Shown here: positions 1-9,675 of the stretch, in pieces
Layout of the letters: every line of letters starts with the position of its first letter
Numbering within the stretch: position 1 is the stretch's first letter
Assembly (NCBI RefSeq): GCF_000381005.1
Contig: NZ_KB908400.1
Coordinates: 1-35,671 of the forward strand
DNA length: 35,671 bases
Source: Selenomonas bovis DSM 23594
GTDB taxonomy: Bacteria; Bacillota; Negativicutes; Selenomonadales; Selenomonadaceae
Reading direction: 5' to 3'
Position numbers and translations under genes: made by a program
Notes under the pieces: generated by a model
Seen by the model: the letters and a program-made list of their open reading frames with translations, nothing else
The model's database searches: none
Told to the model about the DNA's origin: nothing

Positions 1-72
1 TCATGGTCTTATTTTACCATTCGTTTATAGTGTCCATCAAACGGGGTATAGGCCACTTTCCTGAGCGCATCA

Positions 73-108
73 AAAAAGGTCTCTCGGCAGTTGCCGAAAG
101 ACCTTTTT
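73..108 (-). terminator. Rho-independent terminator of the heat-shock operon
   Basis: Read on the minus strand after the dnaJ stop, a long stem (GGTCT..TCGGCA pairing with TGCCGA..AGACC, one mismatch, tiny loop) runs straight into a run of T. It closes the hrcA-grpE-dnaK-dnaJ transcript. The A-rich opposite side could also let it work on the plus strand. Confidence 0.85.
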
Positions 109-131
109 GCTGCTGCCCGCATGGGACAGGC

Positions 132-1307
<1,176 letters not shown>

Positions 1308-1366
1308 CTACCACCTTGTTTTCATCGTGCCGGATGCGCTGCGTCCGAGCGTCATAGATTGTCTCT

Positions 1367-1391
1367 GGGAAGCGCCGACCGGGCGCTTCCC
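1367..1391 (-). other. Hairpin in the dnaK-dnaJ spacer (proximal to dnaJ)
   Basis: A perfect 10-bp stem (GGGAAGCGCC with GGCGCTTCCC) around a 5-base loop. No T run follows on the minus strand, so it is less likely a terminator than an RNA processing or stabilising structure between dnaK and dnaJ. The function is inferred only from position. Confidence 0.55.
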
Positions 1392-1404
1392 ATGCTCTGA
1401 TATG

Positions 1405-1456
1405 AAGAAGTGGTTAGCGGCAAGCGCGCCCGTGCGCGCACCACTAACCACCTCTT
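1405..1456 (-). other. Long hairpin immediately after dnaK
   Basis: A 13-bp outer stem with one non-Watson-Crick pair (AAGAAGTGGTTAG with CTAACCACCTCTT) encloses a second GCGCGC/GCGCGC hairpin. It starts 12 bases past the dnaK stop. On the minus strand it is followed by a mixed TTCTTCATA tract, so it could be a leaky terminator or a 3'-end stabiliser that sets the dnaK:dnaJ ratio. Confidence 0.55.
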
Positions 1457-1467
1457 ACTGATAGACC

Positions 1468-3333
<1,866 letters not shown>

Positions 3334-3382
3334 GGTTCTTCCTCCCTGGTTCTCTTTATTTCATAAAGTCATTACTAACTAA

Positions 3383-4039
3383 TCAATTGCTGACGACCTG
3401 CACCATGCTCGGGCGGATGACTCTGCCCTTGACGATGTAGCCCTTCTGGAGCTCCTGCGCGATCGTGTCGTCCTCGAGGTCGGGGTTCTCGACGCGCATG
3501 ACCGCCTGGTGGAAGTTCGGGTCGAACTTCTGCCCCGCCGTGTCGATGAGCTCGAGGCCGGCATTCTTGAGCGTCTCGTGGAGCTGCGTGTAAATCATCT
3601 CCACGCCCTTCTGGAAGGACTCGTTATCCTTCTGCTCGGCGGCCATCGCGCGGTCGAAGTTGTCGAGGATCGGCAGCATGCTCTTCAGGAGATCCTGCGT
3701 GACGACATTCGCGAGTTCCTCGCGCTCCTTGCTCGTGCGGCGGCGGAAATTCTCGAAGTCAGCCTGCAGGCGCTTCACGCGGTTATCCTTTTCCTCAAGG
3801 GCCGCCTTGAGGCTCTCGACCTGCGCCTTGAGCGCCGCGGCGTCCTCATCAGGTGCCGCAGCCTCCGTGGCCGCATCGGCCTCAGGCGCTGCTGCGTCCG
3901 CGGCCTCTGCCGTCTCCGGCGCCTCATCCGCGGCCGTCTCCTCGGCCTCCGCCTCGTCGATTTCCTGCTGCATTTCCTTCATCTTCTGTTCGTCTTTCTT
4001 GCTCATTGCATCTTTCATAAAGGATGGCAATGGATTCAC
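3383..4039 (-). CDS. grpE: Nucleotide exchange factor GrpE
   Basis: Releases ADP from DnaK and acts as a dimer. The 218-residue frame has a low-complexity Ala/Glu-rich N-terminus (about 15-70), a long coiled coil (LKAQVESLKAALEEKDNRVKRLQADFENFRRRT) and the conserved beta domain ending QKGYIVKGRVIRPSMVQVV. The frame opens with GTG, 14 bases after the hrcA stop, with GGCGG and AAAGAG just upstream. In-frame ATG codons at residues 8 and 12 are alternative starts but have weaker ribosome sites, so the first residues are uncertain. Confidence 0.95.
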   Translation of the reverse strand: MNPLPSFMKDAMSKKDEQKMKEMQQEIDEAEAEETAADEAPETAEAADAAAPEADAATEAAAPDEDAAALKAQVESLKAALEEKDNRVKRLQADFENFRRRTSKEREELANVVTQDLLKSMLPILDNFDRAMAAEQKDNESFQKGVEMIYTQLHETLKNAGLELIDTAGQKFDPNFHQAVMRVENPDLEDDTIAQELQKGYIVKGRVIRPSMVQVVSN

Positions 4040-4053
4040 CTCTTTCCGCCTCG

Positions 4054-5088
4054 CTACCAGTCGAAGCGCTTGATGATATTGGTCAGATTGGCATTCATGT
4101 ACTCGAGCAGGCTCATCGCCTTCGCGTACTCCATGCGCGTCGGGCCGAGCACCGCGATGGTGCCGAGGAGCTCGCCGTTCAGATGGTACGTCGCCGTGAT
4201 GATGCTGCTGTCCTTGAAATGGCTGTCCTCGTTCTCCTGCCCGATCGTGACCTCGAGCCCATCGCCCATGTGGGCGTGCAGGAGGTCTTTCATGAGCTCC
4301 TCCTCCTCGAGCACGAGCAGCGTATCCTTTACCTTTTCCACATCGTGGAACTCCGGCTGCTCGAGCATCTCGGTCGTGCCGCCGAGGTAGAGGCGCTCCT
4401 CCTTGCTCGACTCGAGCGCTCGGTGGATGATGGAGAGCGCCGCCTCGTAGAGCGGCTCGTCCTGGATCTCATCCTTGATCTCTGCGAGCGAGTGATGCTC
4501 GATGGTCGCGAGCGTATGACCGGCGAGGTTCTTGTTGATGACCGCCGCCATGCGCTGGAAGTCCTCGAACGTCGCGCCGTCCGGCATCCGCATGATCTTG
4601 TTCTCGATGAAGCCCGCGTCCGTCATGAGGACGGTGATGACGCGCCGATCGTCGAGCGGCAGGAACTGCAGGCAGCGGAACTGCGCCTGCGTGAGCTGCG
4701 GCGCGAGCACGAGGGAAACGTTGTGCGTCACCTGCGAGATGATGCGCGCCGTCTCTTGGAATACCTCCTCGATGCGCTTCACGCGCTTCTCGTACCAGCG
4801 GTTGATGAGGCGTTTTTCCTCATCGCTGACCGGCTCGGGCGGGATGAGCCCGTCGACATAGAACCGGTAGCCCTTCGAGGAGGGGATGCGTCCCGACGAG
4901 GTGTGCAGCTGCTCGAGATAGCCGAGCATCTCGAGATCCGCCATCTCGTTGCGGATGGTCGCAGGACTCACGCCGAGGTCATATTTCCGCGCGAGCGTGC
5001 GGGAGCCGACCGGCTCCGCGGACTCTACGTAGTCGCGGATGATGGCCTTGAGCACTCGCTGCTTGCGCGCGTCGAGCGAATCCTGCAT
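4054..5088 (-). CDS. hrcA: Heat-inducible transcription repressor HrcA
   Basis: Repressor that binds CIRCE and shuts off class I heat-shock genes; its folding depends on GroEL, which couples it to chaperone load. The 344 residues show the N-terminal winged helix (QRVLKAIIRDYVESAEPVGSRTLARKYDLGVSPATIRNEMADLEMLGYLEQLHTSSGRIPS, about 10-70), then the GAF-like and insert domains. The ATG follows a GAGGAGGGGGAG site. It is first in the operon, 32 bases from a perfect CIRCE, so it represses itself together with grpE, dnaK and dnaJ. Confidence 0.97.
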   Translation of the reverse strand: MQDSLDARKQRVLKAIIRDYVESAEPVGSRTLARKYDLGVSPATIRNEMADLEMLGYLEQLHTSSGRIPSSKGYRFYVDGLIPPEPVSDEEKRLINRWYEKRVKRIEEVFQETARIISQVTHNVSLVLAPQLTQAQFRCLQFLPLDDRRVITVLMTDAGFIENKIMRMPDGATFEDFQRMAAVINKNLAGHTLATIEHHSLAEIKDEIQDEPLYEAALSIIHRALESSKEERLYLGGTTEMLEQPEFHDVEKVKDTLLVLEEEELMKDLLHAHMGDGLEVTIGQENEDSHFKDSSIITATYHLNGELLGTIAVLGPTRMEYAKAMSLLEYMNANLTNIIKRFDW

Positions 5089-5120
5089 CCTCTCCCCCTC
5101 CTCTCAGCGGATTCTCTCTG

Positions 5121-5147
5121 TTAGCACTCGCCTTGCCTGAGTGCTAA
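5121..5147 (-). promoter_or_regulatory. CIRCE operator (HrcA binding site)
   Basis: A perfect inverted repeat, TTAGCACTC, nine bases, GAGTGCTAA, which is the textbook CIRCE form. It lies between the promoter at 5164-5192 and hrcA, starting about 17 bases downstream of the -10 box, where bound HrcA would block initiation or early elongation. Confidence 0.97.
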
Positions 5148-5163
5148 CCTTGAATCTAATAAG

Positions 5164-5192
5164 AATATACACCGAATAAAACAAAAAGTCAA
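5164..5192 (-). promoter_or_regulatory. Sigma-A promoter of the hrcA operon
   Basis: On the minus strand TTGACT and TATATT are separated by exactly 17 bases, and CIRCE follows. This is the expected arrangement for an HrcA-controlled vegetative promoter. Confidence 0.85.
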
Positions 5193-5240
5193 CGCTTAAA
5201 TGTCAAAAAGTCAAAATTATTTGCCGCGAGGAGCAACAAC

Positions 5241-5570
5241 TTACCTCAGAAAGCAGAGATACCCCGTCGTAACAGCGGCGAGAATCCAGCTCACGCGGCT
5301 GACCTGCGCACCATCCATGAGCGCCCGGATGGTGAAGCGCTCGCCGAGAAAGACCAGCGCGCGGCTGAAAAGCCACTTCAGGAAGAGCGCGACGAGCACG
5401 GCGATGGCGAGCCGGAACATGATGACGAACGCCGCGCCCAGGAACATGCAGATGCCTGCGAGCACGACGCAGACAATCGCGATGACTGCGAAGATGGATG
5501 CCACGACGCCTGTCGCAGCCAGTGCCACGATCACGCCTGCCAAGAGAATGGCGCCTAAGATTTCAAACAT
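5241..5570 (-). CDS. Small multi-pass membrane protein of unknown function
   Basis: A 109-residue, strongly hydrophobic protein. Residues about 3-70 form two or three transmembrane helices rich in Ala, Val and Ile (ILGAILLAGVIVALAATGVV, IAIVCVVLAGICMFLGAAFV, RLAIAVLVALFLKWLF), followed by a short basic segment and another weakly hydrophobic stretch. The ATG has a convincing GGGAGG site eight bases upstream. It stands alone between the heat-shock operon and a repeat-rich stretch, reading in the same direction as hrcA. I do not recognise a family. The start and composition support a real gene; no function can be given. Confidence 0.7.
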   Translation of the reverse strand: MFEILGAILLAGVIVALAATGVVASIFAVIAIVCVVLAGICMFLGAAFVIMFRLAIAVLVALFLKWLFSRALVFLGERFTIRALMDGAQVSRVSWILAAVTTGYLCFLR

Positions 5571-5587
5571 GAAGATTCCTCCCTTGC

Positions 5588-5615
5588 GGAACCACTGATG
5601 CGTTCAGCGCTTCCG
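5588..5615 (-). repeat. Solitary end of the MITE family
   Basis: Begins GGAACCACTGAT and continues TTCAGC, matching the reverse complement of the right end of the element at 5918-6075 over about 28 bases with a few mismatches. No second end is found at the expected distance, so this is a decayed or solo terminus. It sits just upstream of the ribosome site of the small membrane protein. Confidence 0.55.
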
Positions 5616-5761
5616 GCTAGATGCCATGTATGGATTTCTCATTTCTTATATTATATCCTATCTGCCGCCAACGGAAAAGCCTCTCCCGTCGCTCGTCTTA
5701 CGGAGGATCAAGCGCTCTCCGATAGCTGTATCCATGCACCGGTTGTCCTCTATCAGAAATA

Positions 5762-5777
5762 TATGACAGATGTCACA
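5762..5777. promoter_or_regulatory. CRP/FNR-like 16-bp palindrome
   Basis: Read on the minus strand this is TGTGA, six bases, TCATA: one base away from the TGTGA-N6-TCACA consensus of the CRP/FNR superfamily. A TATACT box lies about 55 bases downstream on the plus strand, without a convincing -35, which would suit an activator-dependent promoter. The PTS genes begin about 500 bases further on. The link is inference. Confidence 0.35.
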
Positions 5778-5904
5778 TACTTCTCTCTTATTCGATGACG
5801 TATATCAGCTGATTTTGAATTATTTAAGCGGTATACTAAGCACAGAAACAAGCAATACCGGTCAAAGTCAGGAAACCTCAGGTTCCGCCGCACCGTATCG
5901 CAAA

Positions 5905-6168
5905 CTACATGCATAAAGGAACCGCTGATTAAATGAAGTGCTCCGGATTTACGTGGATGCGCTGTACTCTTCGGAGACAAGCCGCAGGCGTAGCCGAAGC
6001 TGCGCTGAGGATGGTCGAGGGCGAGAGGACAGCACAGACGCGTGAAGACGGAGTGCTGAATGAATCAGTGGTTCCTAAACGTCCACTTCATGGACATTGT
6101 GCATCGCCCTTTCCGTAAATCCAGTCAATCGCACTGCGCCTTCGGCTTGCGTTCTTGAGGATTTACAT
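5905..6168 (+). repeat. Palindromic intergenic repeat, copy A, split by a MITE
   Basis: The sequence CTACATGCA at 5905-5913 continues, after the inserted 158-bp element, as TAAACGTCCACTTCATGGAC and on to GGATTTACAT near 6168. Without the insertion it aligns with copy B at 19030-19132 at roughly 85% identity. It holds a GTCCA/TGGAC hairpin and a second segment bounded by the inverted pair GTAAATCC and GGATTTAC. It is non-coding and resembles REP/BIME-type dispersed palindromes. Confidence 0.75.
5918..6075 (+). mobile_element. 158-bp MITE, copy A
   Basis: The ends are inverted: GGAACCGCTGATT on the left and AATCAGTGGTTCC on the right (12 of 13 pair, with weaker similarity inward to about 28 bp). 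Both flanks carry the same 4 bases, TAAA (5914-5917 and 6076-6079), as expected for a target-site duplication. There is no transposase frame, so it would move only with help from a related insertion sequence. It is 147/158 identical, with no gaps, to copy B at 26766-26923. Four-base duplications would suit an IS5-type enzyme, but that is inference. Confidence 0.85.
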
Positions 6169-6275
6169 CGCGAGAGATGCTTGCCAGCGGCCTGCTGGAT
6201 ACCTCGAGCGCGTTCTTCCTGACACGGCACTGATTCCTTCAGGATTTTCCGAAGAAAAGAAAGGATTGATTTTTC

Positions 6276-6767
6276 ATGGAGATCGCATTTTGCCGCATCG
6301 ATGACCGCCTGATCCACGGGCAAGTCGCTACCGTCTGGACAAAGGTCACCGGCTGCAACCGCATCATCTGCGTGAACGACGAAGTCGCGCAGGATACCTT
6401 GCGGAAAAAGCTGCTGCTGCAGGTCGCGCCGCCGGGCATCAAGGCCTATGTCGTTCCCGTCGAGAAAGCCGTCGCCGCCTACAAGAATCCGAAGTTCGCG
6501 CCTTTTAAGACGCTCTTCCTCTTCACGAACCCGCGCGATGTCGTGCGCGCCGTAAAGGGCGGCATCCCGTTCACGTCCGTCAACCTCGGCGGCATGACGT
6601 ACAAGGAGGGCGACACCCTGATCTCGCAGGCCGTCGCCGTGAACCAGGACGATGTCGCCGCCATCAAGGAACTCGTCGCCATGGGCATCGAGGTGGAGAT
6701 CCGCAAGCTGGCGAGCGAGACAAAGACCGACGCAATGAGCGCGCTGCGCGCCAAGGGCCTTGCGTAA
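6276..6767 (+). CDS. PTS mannose/sorbose-family EIIB component
   Basis: Cytoplasmic phosphocarrier that takes phosphate from EIIA and passes it to the sugar entering through EIIC/EIID. The 163 residues start with the family signature MEIAFCRIDDRLIHGQVATVW; His14 in LIHGQV is the expected phosphorylation site. The fold continues to the end (GIEVEIRKLASETKTDAMSALRAKG), normal for this family. The ATG follows an AAAGGA site at slightly long spacing. It opens the EIIB-EIIC-EIID cluster. Sugar specificity cannot be read from sequence: mannose, N-acetylgalactosamine, sorbose and fructose types all fit. No EIIA is encoded in the window. Confidence 0.93.
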   Translation: MEIAFCRIDDRLIHGQVATVWTKVTGCNRIICVNDEVAQDTLRKKLLLQVAPPGIKAYVVPVEKAVAAYKNPKFAPFKTLFLFTNPRDVVRAVKGGIPFTSVNLGGMTYKEGDTLISQAVAVNQDDVAAIKELVAMGIEVEIRKLASETKTDAMSALRAKGLA

Positions 6768-6845
6768 AGAAATGCAGCTGCCGTCCGGACGACCTCATAG
6801 AGAGAGGCGACATTCCTGGTGGCGGCGTGAAAGGAGACTGCTATC

Positions 6846-7652
6846 ATGACAACGATCCAATTCATCCTGCTCATCCTCGTCGCGGCCATCGCGGGCATGG
6901 GCTCCGTACTCGATGAGGCACAGTTCCATCGCCCGCTCGTCGCCTGCACACTCGTCGGGCTCGTCCTCGGCGACGTCACCACCGGCATCATCCTCGGCGG
7001 CACACTCGAGATGCTCGCCCTCGGCTGGATGAACGTCGGCGCCGCCATGGCGCCGGACGCCGCACTGGCTTCCGTGATTTCCTCCATCCTCGTCATCGTC
7101 GGCCATCAGAGCATCGGCGCCGGCATCGCCATCGCCGTCCCGCTCGCGGCCGCAGGCCAGGTGCTCACCATCTTCGTCCGCACGATCACCGTATTCTTCC
7201 AGCACCTCGCTGATAAGTTCGCGCTCGACGCCAACGGCTTCGGCATCGAGCTCTGCCACCTCGGCGGCCTCGCGCTGCAGGGCATCCGCGTCGCGGTTCC
7301 CGCCGCGCTCGTCGCCGCCATCGCCGGCACGGACACGGTCAACGCCCTGCTCGCCTCCATCCCGGAGGTCATCACGCGCGGCCTCCAGGTCTCCGGCGGC
7401 TTCATCGTCGTCGTCGGCTACGCGATGGTCATCAACATGATGAACGCGAAAGCCCTCATGCCGTATTTCTTCCTGGGCTTCCTCATCGCCGTCTTCACGA
7501 ACGTCAACCTGATCGGCTTCGGCGCCATCGGCCTCATCGCCGCCTATTTCCACATCAAGGGACTGCAGCGCGACCTCGCCGCGGAGGCGAGCAGCACCTC
7601 GGCTGCCGCCGCTGACCCGCTCGCCGATATCGATGATTCCGAGCTTATGTGA
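6846..7652 (+). CDS. PTS mannose/sorbose-family EIIC permease
   Basis: Membrane subunit that forms the sugar pathway together with EIID. The 268 residues carry multiple hydrophobic helices, with the family patterns LGDVTTGIILGGTLEMLALGWMNVGAAMAPD (about 40-70) and FFLGFLIAVFTNVNLIGFGAIG near the end. The tail after about 245 is soluble and rich in Ala, Ser and Asp. The start ATG is preceded by AAAGGAG. It lies 78 bases after EIIB, and its stop almost touches the ribosome site of EIID, indicating one transcript. Confidence 0.94.
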   Translation: MTTIQFILLILVAAIAGMGSVLDEAQFHRPLVACTLVGLVLGDVTTGIILGGTLEMLALGWMNVGAAMAPDAALASVISSILVIVGHQSIGAGIAIAVPLAAAGQVLTIFVRTITVFFQHLADKFALDANGFGIELCHLGGLALQGIRVAVPAALVAAIAGTDTVNALLASIPEVITRGLQVSGGFIVVVGYAMVINMMNAKALMPYFFLGFLIAVFTNVNLIGFGAIGLIAAYFHIKGLQRDLAAEASSTSAAAADPLADIDDSELM

Positions 7653-7663
7653 GGAGGACCGTC

Positions 7664-8488
7664 ATGGAAAAGACACTCAGCAAAAAAGACCTCGTAAACA
7701 TCTTCATCCGCTCGAACTTCCTTCTGGGCTCTTTCAACTTCGAGCGCATGCAGTCCATCGGCTTCTGCGTAGCTCTGCTGCCGGCGCTCCGCAAGCTCTA
7801 CCATGGTGATAAGGCGGCACTGGCCGCCGCGATGAAACGCCACCTGGAGTTCTTCAACACCCAGCCGTTCCTCGCCTCGCCCATCATGGGCATCACGGCC
7901 GCTATGGAGGAGAAGAAAGCGAACGGCGCTGACATCAGCGACCAGACGATCTCCGGCGTCAAGGTCGGCCTCATGGGGCCGCTCGCCGGCGTCGGCGACC
8001 CGATCTTCTGGGGCACGCTGCGCCCCGTGCTCGCCGCGCTCGGCGCGGGCATCGCCATCACGGGCAGCATCGTCGGCCCGCTGATCTTCTTCCTCGTCTT
8101 CAACGCGATCCGCCTCGCCACGAACTGGTACGGCGTCATGTACGGCTACGAGAGAGGCACGAAGCTCGTCGACGAGATGGGCGGCAACAAGATGCGCTAC
8201 CTCACGGAGGGCTCTTCCGTCCTCGGACTGCTCGTCATGGGCGCTCTCGTCGCGAAATGGACGACCGTCAATATGCCGCTCGTGCTCTCTTCCTATACGA
8301 ACAGCGCCGGCGAGCAGGTCACGACGACCGTGCAGTCCATCCTCGACAGCCTCATGCCCGGCATCGTGCCGCTGCTCATGACGTTCGCCTGCATGTACCT
8401 GCTCAGGAAGAACATCAACCCGCTCGTCATCATCCTCGGGCTCTTCGCGCTCGGCATCATCGGCTACGCAATCGGCCTGTTCGCTTGA
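7664..8488 (+). CDS. PTS mannose/sorbose-family EIID component
   Basis: Second membrane subunit of mannose-family PTS permeases. The 274-residue protein begins MEKTLSKKDLVNIFIRSNFLLGSFNFERMQSIGF, a typical EIID start. It contains the hallmark GPLAGVGDPIFWGTLRPVLAALGAGIA (about 110-136) and ends in a single hydrophobic helix. I chose the ATG at 7664, not an upstream in-frame codon, because GAGGAGG lies just before it and the upstream codons overlap the EIIC stop. It is the last PTS gene; hairpins follow before the sensory genes. Confidence 0.94.
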   Translation: MEKTLSKKDLVNIFIRSNFLLGSFNFERMQSIGFCVALLPALRKLYHGDKAALAAAMKRHLEFFNTQPFLASPIMGITAAMEEKKANGADISDQTISGVKVGLMGPLAGVGDPIFWGTLRPVLAALGAGIAITGSIVGPLIFFLVFNAIRLATNWYGVMYGYERGTKLVDEMGGNKMRYLTEGSSVLGLLVMGALVAKWTTVNMPLVLSSYTNSAGEQVTTTVQSILDSLMPGIVPLLMTFACMYLLRKNINPLVIILGLFALGIIGYAIGLFA

Positions 8489-8517
8489 TTCTTCCTATCA
8501 CCATCGCCCTTCCTTGA

Positions 8518-8597
8518 GGCAGCGCCGATCCATGCGGCGATGCCTTGAAATAAGATAAATCCCTTCGCGGCGCCCCGGAGCACAGCTCCAGGGCGCC
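8518..8597 (+). other. Two hairpins between the PTS and sensory genes
   Basis: The first stem pairs GGCAGCGCCG with CGGCGATGCC (8518-8544, one mismatch). The second pairs GGCGCC..GGAGC with GCTCC..GGCGCC (8569-8597). Neither is followed by a T run, so they may slow or partially end transcription, or protect the PTS mRNA. Their position between two functional blocks is the main evidence. Confidence 0.45.
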
Positions 8598-8711
8598 GTG
8601 CCGTATGATGCAGTTGACAAGCCCGCAGGCAATTTATAAGATGGAGGCAGCACCTGCGCCCGCCGCCCGCAGTCCGCAGACCGACGCTATGATCACGAAG
8701 AGGAGGCCATC

Positions 8712-9674
8712 ATGTACCGTCACACACTATTGCTCATCTCCCTCGCCGCGCTCCTCATGGTCTGCGGCCTGCTCAGCCTCCTCCGCTGGGGGCCGCAGGA
8801 TCTCAGCCTGCGCCACGACGAGCACCGCCACCGCTTCGGCGCCGTCTACATGACGCTGAACAATCCTTTCTATAAAATCATCGACGAGGAGATCCGCACC
8901 TGTGTCGAGAACCACGGCGACGTGCTCCTCACCCGCGACCCCGCGCTCTCCGTCGAACGCCAGACAGAGGCGGTCCGCGCCCTCATCGACGAGGGCGTCG
9001 AGGTGCTGTTCCTCACACCCGTCGACTACCAACAGATGGGGCCTGCGCTCGAGGCGGCGCGGGCGGCGGGCGTTCCCGTCATCGCCATCGACACGGAGCT
9101 CGCAGACACGGCGCCGGTCGCCGCGACCATCACCTCGGACAACTACCAGGCCGGCGTGGCCTGCGCGCGCCATCTGCTCGCGCACAGGCAAGCGGCGCGC
9201 ATCGTACTGCTCGATCATACGGCGACGCGCTCAGGCTCCGACCGCATCCGCGGCTTCCGCGATACCATCGCCGCGCACCCGGGCTTCGAGATTCTCGGCG
9301 AGGAGGAGTGCGAGGGGCAGCTCGAGCGCGCCATGCCCGCGATGCAGCACCTGCTCGCACAGCACCCGACGCTCGATACCGTCATGGCACTCAACGATCC
9401 CGCCGCGCTCGGCGCGCTCGCGGCCCTCGCCACAGCCGGGCGCACGGACGTCAGCGTCTACGGCGTCGACGGCGTCCCCGAGAGCAAGGAACTCATCCTG
9501 AGCGGCCGCATGACCGCGACCGCGGGCCAGTCGCCGCGCAGCATCGGACGCGCCGCGGCGCAGACCGCCTATGCGTTGCTCGCGGGCAGCAGCTACGAGG
9601 CACACCAGGTACTGCCGATCACGCTGTTCACACAGGAGAATCTCTCCGCCGCACAGGCAAAGGAGTGGGATTGA
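8712..9674 (+). CDS. Membrane-anchored periplasmic sugar-binding protein (RbsB/LacI-type fold)
   Basis: The 320 residues start with a hydrophobic segment (about 5-25, LLLISLAALLMVCGLLSLL), a signal anchor or signal peptide without a clear lipobox. A type I periplasmic binding domain follows: FGAVYMTLNNPFYKIIDEEI, VEVLFLTPVDYQQMGPALEAARAAGVPVIAIDTE, TSDNYQAGVACARHLL and VYGVDGVPESKELILSGRMTATAGQSP. Such proteins bind pentoses, hexoses or galactosides. The ATG follows GAGGAGG. No ABC permease is nearby; a histidine kinase starts two bases after its stop. I infer that it senses sugar for the kinase rather than feeding a transporter. Confidence 0.88.
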   Translation: MYRHTLLLISLAALLMVCGLLSLLRWGPQDLSLRHDEHRHRFGAVYMTLNNPFYKIIDEEIRTCVENHGDVLLTRDPALSVERQTEAVRALIDEGVEVLFLTPVDYQQMGPALEAARAAGVPVIAIDTELADTAPVAATITSDNYQAGVACARHLLAHRQAARIVLLDHTATRSGSDRIRGFRDTIAAHPGFEILGEEECEGQLERAMPAMQHLLAQHPTLDTVMALNDPAALGALAALATAGRTDVSVYGVDGVPESKELILSGRMTATAGQSPRSIGRAAAQTAYALLAGSSYEAHQVLPITLFTQENLSAAQAKEWD

Positions 9675-9675
9675 T

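Noticed and set aside
5753-5980. A 75-codon minus-strand frame in the repeat region
   Set aside because: It runs through the MITE end and the CRP-like palindrome, with no ribosome site.
6170-6275. A sigma-54 (-24/-12) promoter before the PTS genes, as in LevR-type systems
   Set aside because: The best GGCAC occurrence lacks the downstream TTGC box at the right spacing, and no LevR-type activator is in the window.
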